Below are positions 57,310-62,652 of a stretch of DNA of 62,652 nucleotides, piece after piece. Within the stretch, counting starts at the first letter, position 1; every line of letters begins with the position of its first letter. The position numbers and the translations under genes were made by a program. This stretch comes from Bacilli bacterium (lineage in GTDB: Bacteria; Bacillota_I; Bacilli_A; RF39; UBA660): the NCBI GenBank assembly GCA_017405445.1, contig JAFRAK010000048.1, positions 1 to 62,652 on the forward strand, read 5' to 3'. The notes beneath the pieces were generated by a model. The model had not been told where the DNA came from, searched no databases, and was given only the letters and a program-made list of their open reading frames with translations.

Positions 57310-58515
57310 ATGGAAGCAAAAGAATTTAAGAAAGCATTAGATAATATTGTTGCGGAAAAAGATATTGATCCAGAAGTAGTATATAGCGCAATGGAGTTAG
57401 CTCTTACTAGTGCTTATAAAAAGAATTTTAATTCTAAGACAAATGTTAAAGTATTATTTGATCGTGAAACTGGAGATATTAAAGTATTTTCATATTTAAC
57501 TGTTGTACCAGATGATAAAATGACAAAAGAAGAGTATGATGATGCTTTATTTGAAAGTTATGCAGATGATGATGAACTTGATACAAAACCAGATGTTGTG
57601 GAAGAAGTTGAAGGAGAAGATGGGGAAGAACAAGAAGAAAAAGAAACAATGTCTTTCTATAATCCTGAAACTGAAATTAAATTAAGTGAAGCAAAGAAAA
57701 TAGATAAAACATTAGAAGTAGGAGATACAATTGATACAGAAGTTACTCCTAAAGACTTTGGTAGAGTTGCAACATCAACTGCAAAGCAAGTTGTTATTCA
57801 AAAGATTAGAGAAGCTGAAAGAAAAAGTATCATGGATGAATTTGGAGATAAACAAGATGAATTATTAATTGGTACTGTAGCCCTTGAAGATACAGATAAC
57901 TATTTCATTGATTTGGGTAGAACGAATGGAATACTTCCTAAAAAAGATTGTATCCCTGGAGAAAAAATTGAAATGGGTTCACAAATTAAAGTATATGTAT
58001 CTAAAGTTGATAATAATGGTAAGAGTTTATTAATATTATTAAGTAGAACTCATTATGGTTTTGTTAAAAGACTATTTGAATTAGAAATACCTGAGATAAA
58101 TGATGGTACTGTTATGATTTATAGTGTTGCGAGAGATCCAGGAAATAGAAGTAAAGTAGCAGTTTATTCAGATAATCCTAATGTTGATCCAATTGGTGCT
58201 TGTATTGGAGAAAAAGGATCTAGAATTAGTAGAATTATAGAAGAGTTACATGGAGAAAAATTAGATGTAGTTAAATATGATTCTGATCCTGCAGTATTTA
58301 TTAAGAATGCATTATCTCCTGCAAAAGATTTAACAGTTGCAATTACTGATCCTAAGAAATTAGAGGCTATGGTTATTGCAGATGGAGATAATTTCTCTTT
58401 AGCTATTGGTAAAAAAGGTCAAAATGCAAGACTTGCTACTAGACTAACTAAATTCAAAAAAATTGATATTAAAACGACTGAACAAGCAAGAGAAGCAGGA
58501 ATTAATTTTAGATAG
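57310..58515 (+). CDS. nusA: Transcription termination/antitermination factor NusA
   Basis: 401 residues. N-terminal RNA-polymerase-binding domain (about 1-150), S1 domain (about 180-250, LLIGTVALEDTDNYFIDLGRTNGILP), KH1 and KH2 (GACIGEKGSRISRI and LAIGKKGQNARLATRL). An acidic insertion at about 75-115, rich in D and E, is not usual for the family. No C-terminal acidic repeats, as in other Firmicutes. Part of the rimP-nusA-ylxR-infB operon. Confidence 0.95.
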   Translation: MEAKEFKKALDNIVAEKDIDPEVVYSAMELALTSAYKKNFNSKTNVKVLFDRETGDIKVFSYLTVVPDDKMTKEEYDDALFESYADDDELDTKPDVVEEVEGEDGEEQEEKETMSFYNPETEIKLSEAKKIDKTLEVGDTIDTEVTPKDFGRVATSTAKQVVIQKIREAERKSIMDEFGDKQDELLIGTVALEDTDNYFIDLGRTNGILPKKDCIPGEKIEMGSQIKVYVSKVDNNGKSLLILLSRTHYGFVKRLFELEIPEINDGTVMIYSVARDPGNRSKVAVYSDNPNVDPIGACIGEKGSRISRIIEELHGEKLDVVKYDSDPAVFIKNALSPAKDLTVAITDPKKLEAMVIADGDNFSLAIGKKGQNARLATRLTKFKKIDIKTTEQAREAGINFR

Positions 58516-58524
58516 AGGTGTTTT

Positions 58525-58788
58525 ATGAAAGTTAAAAAAATACCTTTAAGAACTTGTGTTGTTACAAAAGAAAATCTTCCTAAGAAAGATTTACTTCGAA
58601 TTGTTCGTACTCCAGAAGGAGAAGTTAAAGCGGATGAGAGTGGTAAATTAAATGGAAGAGGAGCTTATATTAAGAAAGATTTAGAAGTATTAGAAAAAGC
58701 AAAAAAGACTAAGATATTAGAAAATAGATTAGAATGTAATATAAGCGATGAAGTTTATGATGAAATAAGAAAAATAATAGAAAAGTGA
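58525..58788 (+). CDS. ylxR: YlxR (RnpM) nucleic-acid-binding protein
   Basis: 87 residues with the family hallmark PLRTCVVTKENLPKKDLLRIVR and GRGAYIKKD. The usual RTC..C motif is reduced: only the first cysteine remains, replaced later by threonine. In Bacillus the protein binds RNase P RNA and tunes its activity. It sits between nusA and infB as expected; the L7Ae-like gene (ylxQ) that often follows is missing. Confidence 0.9.
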   Translation: MKVKKIPLRTCVVTKENLPKKDLLRIVRTPEGEVKADESGKLNGRGAYIKKDLEVLEKAKKTKILENRLECNISDEVYDEIRKIIEK

Positions 58789-58798
58789 GGTGGTCATA

Positions 58799-60949
58799 AT
58801 GATGACTTTAGAAGATTATGCAAATGACGTTTCGAAATCATTAGAAGAAGTTATGGCATTATGTGATAAAGTAGGTATTCAATATGATGATGGAAATACA
58901 TTATTAGATGATATTAGTATTACCTTATTAGATAATGAAATTCAAGATAGTGAAGATTATGTTGAAGGAGATATTGAAGATTTAGAAGAACAAAGATTAG
59001 AGGAAGAAGTTACTGATAAAGCAGAAGAACTTGCTTATGATACTAAAATTGATTTAGATGAGACATCTTCTTTTACAAAAGTTAAACCTAAGAAGTCTAT
59101 GAAAACAGAGAATACAAATACTGTGCCTAATAAAGATTTCTTAAAAGAAAGAAAAAAGATTTATAAACATAGAGAAAAATTACAAAGTAATGATACTCCT
59201 CAAGATGAAAATGTTGTTTTATATAAGCAAGGAATGACTGTTACTGATTTGGCAAATGAGCTTGGTGCAAAGCCTATTGATTTAGTTAAAAAATTAATGG
59301 GACTTGGTGTTATGGCAGGAATTAATCAGAGTGTTGATTATGATTCTGCTGAAGTAATTGCTTCTGAATATGATAAGACATTAAAAAGAGAAGAAACTCA
59401 AGATATATCAAATTTTGAAAATTATGAAATTGAGGATAAAGCAGAAGATTTAGTAGAAAGACCACCTGTTGTTACAGTTATGGGACATGTTGACCATGGT
59501 AAAACAACATTACTTGATGCGATTCGTAAGACCAATGTTGTAGCAGGAGAAGCAGGAGGAATTACTCAAGCAATTGGAGCTTATTCTGTTACATGTAATG
59601 GTAAAAAAATTACATTTATTGATACCCCAGGACATGCTGCGTTTACAGAAATGAGAGCACGTGGAGCATCTATTACAGATATTGTTATTATTATTGTTGC
59701 GGCAGATGATGGAATTATGCCTCAAACAATTGAAGCAATCGATCATGCAAAAGCAGCAGGTGTTCCAATTATTGTTGCAATTAATAAGATTGATAAACCA
59801 GAAGCTAATATTGATAGAATTATGACTGCATTAGTAGAAAATGGTTTAACTCCAGAAGAATGGGGTGGAAATATTATTGTTAATAAGATTTCTGCTAAAA
59901 CAGGTGTTGGAATTGATGAATTATTAGAGAACATTTTATTAGTTGCAGAAATGCAAGAATATAAAGCAAATCCTAATCGTTATGCAACAGGAGCAGTACT
60001 TGAATCTAGAAAAGATAGTAAAGTAGGTTCTATTGTTACATTATTAATTCAAAATGGTACTTTACGTTTAGGAGATCCTATAGTTATTGGTAATTATGCT
60101 GGAAAAGTACGTACATTAAAAGATGATAAAGGAAATAATATTGTTGAAGCAACTCCTTCTACACCAGTAGAAGTTACAGGTATTTCAGAAGTTCCAAGTG
60201 CTGGAGATAAATTTATGGCATTTGAATCTGAAAAACAAGCAAAAGATATTGCTCATGCAAGAAGTTTAAGAAGTAGAGCAGAAGATAAAAACTTTAGTGG
60301 TTTATCTTTAGAAGATTTATTTGGAAGAATTAAAGAAGGACAAAAAGAAATTCAAGTTGTATTAAAAGCAGATGTTAATGGTTCTTTGGAAGCTGTTAAA
60401 AATGCTTTAGAGAAAATTAATGTTGAAGGCGTTAAAGTAACAGTTATTCGTGGAGGAGTAGGAGCTATTACAGAGAGTGATGTTGTACTAGCAAGTGCAT
60501 CTCATGCCATTATTATTGGATTTAATGTACGTGGTAATAATTCTACAATGGATACTGCTAAACAATATGGTATTGAAATTAAAACATATGATATTATTTA
60601 TAAAGTTGTAGAAGATATGGAAAATGCGATGAAAGGTATGCTTGAGCCTGAATTTGAAGAAAAAGTTACAGGTACTGCAGAAATTAGACAAATCTTTAAA
60701 TTTTCTAAGATTGGTTTAATCGCAGGATGCCATGTTACTAATGGTATTATAAAAAACCATTCTAAAGCACGTATTATTCGTGATGATATTGTTGTTTATA
60801 ATGGATCAGTAGCTTCTTTGCAACATGAAAAAGATCAAGTAAAAGAAGTAAAAAAGGATATGGACTGTGGTATGACTCTAGATGCTTGCCAAGATTATAA
60901 AGAAGGAGATATCATTGAAGTCTACGAATTAGTTGAGATTAAAAGATAG
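58799..60949 (+). CDS. infB: Translation initiation factor IF-2
   Basis: 716 residues from the ATG at 58799 after GAGGTGG. Acidic, variable N-terminus (about 1-140), a second IF2-N domain ([27 protein letters not shown], about 145-170), GTPase domain with GHVDHGKTT near 220, DTPGH and NKID, then domains II, III and IV ending YELVEIKR. It brings initiator tRNA to the small subunit. Confidence 0.96.
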   Translation: MMTLEDYANDVSKSLEEVMALCDKVGIQYDDGNTLLDDISITLLDNEIQDSEDYVEGDIEDLEEQRLEEEVTDKAEELAYDTKIDLDETSSFTKVKPKKSMKTENTNTVPNKDFLKERKKIYKHREKLQSNDTPQDENVVLYKQGMTVTDLANELGAKPIDLVKKLMGLGVMAGINQSVDYDSAEVIASEYDKTLKREETQDISNFENYEIEDKAEDLVERPPVVTVMGHVDHGKTTLLDAIRKTNVVAGEAGGITQAIGAYSVTCNGKKITFIDTPGHAAFTEMRARGASITDIVIIIVAADDGIMPQTIEAIDHAKAAGVPIIVAINKIDKPEANIDRIMTALVENGLTPEEWGGNIIVNKISAKTGVGIDELLENILLVAEMQEYKANPNRYATGAVLESRKDSKVGSIVTLLIQNGTLRLGDPIVIGNYAGKVRTLKDDKGNNIVEATPSTPVEVTGISEVPSAGDKFMAFESEKQAKDIAHARSLRSRAEDKNFSGLSLEDLFGRIKEGQKEIQVVLKADVNGSLEAVKNALEKINVEGVKVTVIRGGVGAITESDVVLASASHAIIIGFNVRGNNSTMDTAKQYGIEIKTYDIIYKVVEDMENAMKGMLEPEFEEKVTGTAEIRQIFKFSKIGLIAGCHVTNGIIKNHSKARIIRDDIVVYNGSVASLQHEKDQVKEVKKDMDCGMTLDACQDYKEGDIIEVYELVEIKR

Positions 60950-60957
60950 TATTTTAT

Positions 60958-61323
60958 ATGGAAAAAGATATTAAAAAAGATAGTAATAGAAGTGTTTTAA
61001 ATAGTTTTTATATTAATGATAATACTTTATTAGAATATGAAATTAATGGAGAAGAAGTTCTATTTAATATAAGATTTGTTGAGAACAGAGCCATTCATGA
61101 ACATATTCTAGGAAAAGTTAATATTGTCGAATTTGTTGAACATATTGATGATATTATTCAATTAAATGAGGATCATTCTGCAATAGCATTTTATCAAAAA
61201 GATGGAGATGAGTATCGATTATTTAGACTTTATGATACAAAAGAACATTTATTTGCATTAGATGATTTCATGGAAGAAGAATATCAAAAATATTTTGAAA
61301 AGAAAAAAAGATATATAAAATAA
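60958..61323 (+). CDS. Unknown small acidic protein between infB and rbfA
   Basis: 121 residues, start at 60958 only 8 bases after infB; the ribosome site lies in infB's end and is weak. Sequence such as NTLLEYEINGEEVLFNIRFVENRAIHEHI and IAFYQKDGDEYRLFRLYD suggests a small beta-alpha protein, a bit like DUF1292 proteins, but no family can be named. Its location in a tight translation operon suggests a ribosome- or RNA-related role; this is inference from position only. Confidence 0.6.
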   Translation: MEKDIKKDSNRSVLNSFYINDNTLLEYEINGEEVLFNIRFVENRAIHEHILGKVNIVEFVEHIDDIIQLNEDHSAIAFYQKDGDEYRLFRLYDTKEHLFALDDFMEEEYQKYFEKKKRYIK

Positions 61324-61351
61324 TAATAATTGTAGTAATGGAGGAATTAAA

Positions 61352-61696
61352 ATGAGTGTTAAAATTGAAAGATTAAATCATAACTATCAAGAAGCTATTA
61401 GTACAATATTAATGAGAGAAGTAAAGGATAATGATATCAAGTTTGTTACAATTACAGGAGTAGATGTTACATCTGATTTAAGTTTTGCGAAAGTTTATTA
61501 TACAGTACTTGATAAAGAAAAAATGGATAGTACTTCAAAAGCTTTAGAAAAAGCAGCTCCATTTATTCGTACAAAATTAGCTGAAATGGTAGAAATTAGA
61601 CATACTCCAGAATTAAAATTTATTTATGATCAATCTATTGCTTATGGAGAGCATATAGAAAAAATAATTGAAGAAATACATGAAAAAGACTCTTAA
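61352..61696 (+). CDS. rbfA: Ribosome-binding factor A
   Basis: 114 residues, normal length. RLNHNYQEAISTILMREVKD, then FVTITGVDVTSDLSFAKVYYTV and LAEMVEIRHTPELKFIYDQSI form the KH-type RbfA fold. It binds the 30S subunit in late maturation. GGAGG ribosome site; terminator follows. Confidence 0.95.
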   Translation: MSVKIERLNHNYQEAISTILMREVKDNDIKFVTITGVDVTSDLSFAKVYYTVLDKEKMDSTSKALEKAAPFIRTKLAEMVEIRHTPELKFIYDQSIAYGEHIEKIIEEIHEKDS

Positions 61697-61710
61697 TGAG
61701 TCTTTTTTTT
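61684..61710 (+). terminator. Terminator of the rimP-rbfA operon
   Basis: AAAGACTC / GAGTCTTT stem, 5-base loop, eight T. Confidence 0.85.
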
Positions 61711-61726
61711 GTAATATTATATTTTT

Positions 61727-62410
61727 TTATTTTGTAAATACCGATAATAAGAATAGTAATGTATTGTGAATCATATGAACTGACATACTAGAAAAAATAG
61801 TATCTGTTTTTTGATAAGCAATTGCGAAGGATGCTCCCATTACACCATAAGGAATAATATATAGCCAGTCAATCAATGATTCTGCAGTTGAATATACATG
61901 AACAATTCCAAATAATAGAAAAGAAGCTATTATAAATACTTTGCTATTTCCAAAAACATCATATAAGGTTTTTCGAAAAGCAATTTCTTCACTGAATGGA
62001 GCAAGAAAACATACTTCTATTGCGAAAAGATAAGGAACACTTTTAATATAGTGCTGAACCATATTTTCATTGTTTGCTCCTCCTGAATGAAGACCATATA
62101 ATAAAATCATATTGCAAACAGCCATAATTATTAGTCCAATTCCCCAACAAGTAAGAGCAATATCTATATCTTTCTTAAAATTTTCTTTATACTTTTTAAA
62201 ATCTTCTTTTAGATCCTTTCGATATATCACAAAAAATATAATTGAAACAATTAAACTGCCAACTGTTGATAATGCAATTATTAAAAAGTCATTTTTCGCA
62301 ATTTGTTCTTTACTCAAATGAAATAGAAATACAATAAAGTATTGTATTAAAAATGAGTATTGAAAAATGAGAAATGCAATGATACTCTTTAGTATTTTAT
62401 TTTTATTCAT
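61727..62410 (-). CDS. CPBP-family (CAAX-like) intramembrane metalloprotease
   Basis: 227 residues with seven or eight membrane helices. The motifs are FSEEIAFRKTLYDVF (E-E-x3-R) near 140, FGIVHVYS (F-x3-H) near 175, and a last HMIHNTLLF near 215. CPBP proteases process membrane peptides and in bacteria often sit near bacteriocin immunity; no peptide gene is beside this one. It is monocistronic on the reverse strand. Confidence 0.85.
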   Translation of the reverse strand: MNKNKILKSIIAFLIFQYSFLIQYFIVFLFHLSKEQIAKNDFLIIALSTVGSLIVSIIFFVIYRKDLKEDFKKYKENFKKDIDIALTCWGIGLIIMAVCNMILLYGLHSGGANNENMVQHYIKSVPYLFAIEVCFLAPFSEEIAFRKTLYDVFGNSKVFIIASFLLFGIVHVYSTAESLIDWLYIIPYGVMGASFAIAYQKTDTIFSSMSVHMIHNTLLFLLSVFTK

Positions 62411-62500
62411 CTAAATCACCATGTTTAAAATATCATAAAAAATAGATTAGGAAAAGGAGTAAAGTAAAAAAAGTGTATTCTTTATGAAGTTGTAAGATAA

Positions 62501-62535
62501 AAGTAGACACAAAAAAAACGTGTTTACTTTTTCTT
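62501..62535. repeat. Inverted repeat between divergent genes
   Basis: AAGTAGACAC pairs with GTGTTTACTT (one wobble) around an A-rich loop and is followed by T-rich sequence. It could be a terminator, an operator between the two divergent genes, or the end of a mobile element. Confidence 0.4.
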
Positions 62536-62565
62536 TTGATAAAATAGTTATAGGGAGATGATTTA

Positions 62566-62652
62566 ATGGCGACTAAAGGTCAAAAATTTAAAGAAAGAAC
62601 TGCAAAAGAAAAATATACAATAATAGAACCATTACTAAATGATGAAGCAACA
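62566..62652 (+). CDS. 5' end of an unidentified gene, cut by the window edge
   Basis: 29 codons with a good GGGAGATGAT ribosome site. The start, MATKGQKFKERTAKEKYTII, recalls the short HTH leaders of some transposases and of small DNA-binding proteins, but too little is seen to decide. The inverted repeat just upstream would fit an element border. Low certainty on function. Confidence 0.5.
   Translation, partial: MATKGQKFKERTAKEKYTIIEPLLNDEAT

Noticed and set aside
1-62652. CRISPR array, rRNA operon, complete insertion sequence, prophage genes or reverse transcriptase
   Set aside because: Looked for and not seen. Repeats in the window are protein-coding tandem repeats or the att-type pair, and no RT, integrase or complete transposase frame is present.
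62566-62652. Named transposase
   Set aside because: Only 29 codons are visible; the resemblance to transposase N-termini is too weak to claim.

Overview
The window is AT-rich, tightly packed bacterial chromosome with Gram-positive gene content and order: PolC-type replicase, T-box-controlled valS, the truB / infB-operon block, rpsU-yqeY-yqfC-yqfD...ybeY-dgkA-cdd-era-yqzL-recO, and radC-mreC-mreD-spoIVFA-spoIVFB. BspA-type (DUF285) leucine-rich-repeat surface proteins, WXG100-like proteins and several surface proteins with NPKTG-type C-termini point to an uncultured gut Bacilli lineage near the RF39 / Erysipelotrichia part of Firmicutes; that placement is inference. Many dispersed genes are recognisable as endospore genes (SpoIIIAH-like, GerE-like, GerM-like, a CotY/CotZ-like coat protein, SpoIVFA/SpoIVFB-like, YqfC, YqfD), so the organism or a recent ancestor was a spore former.

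Layout. 1-561: 3' end of a BspA LRR gene. 621-2291: sporulation trio spoIIIAH-gerE-gerM. 2357-2433: tRNA-Arg(UCU). 2560-8147: paired lipoproteins, a repeat-bearing surface protein, a PrsW-like protease with zinc ribbon, and a CpoA-like glycolipid glycosyltransferase; 8151-9278 reverse: a RodA/FtsW-type glycan polymerase. 9359-10049: small gene and CotZ-like coat gene. 10244-14912: a WXG100-like / type VII secretion-associated cluster lacking the motor ATPase. 14950-17724: T-box and valS. 17798-19433: small leader ORF, terminator and a short RSH (ppGpp) enzyme. 19490-23301: SPOR-like protein, radC, mreCD, spoIVFA/FB. 23361-24013: tRNA-Ala(UGC) followed by a 576-bp insertion bounded by an 18-bp duplication of the tRNA 3' end and carrying what looks like a complete type I toxin-antitoxin locus. 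24163-27833: orphan WXG-like gene, a candidate three-way-junction RNA, and a bacteriocin module (C39 ABC transporter, accessory protein, two double-glycine peptides). 27975-36923: rpsU, a giant fused BspA protein, then yqeY-yqfC-yqfD-vanZ-ybeY-dgkA-cdd-era-yqzL-recO. 36976-45501: cysteine-less EIIB-like protein, three related surface proteins, another coat-like gene, rluB. 45525-52277: ferredoxin, two unknown genes, polC. 52448-56022: NPKTG surface protein and bactofilin-like membrane protein. 56100-61696: truB, short rimP, nusA, ylxR, infB, unknown gene, rbfA. 61727-62652: CPBP protease (reverse) and the start of an unidentified gene.

Most notable: (1) the 3' part of the surface gene 42796-45501 contains a sharply bounded, in-frame GC-rich block (about 60% G+C by hand count over 111 bases) rich in NNC codons inside a C-type-lectin/FGE-like C-terminal domain, as expected of the variable region of a diversity-generating retroelement whose template and reverse transcriptase lie outside the window; (2) the tRNA-Ala-anchored mini-element with a convergent toxin/antitoxin RNA pair; (3) the two-peptide bacteriocin-like operon with one cysteine per mature peptide; (4) an orphan three-way-junction RNA. 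All calls are by reading; no database search was run.
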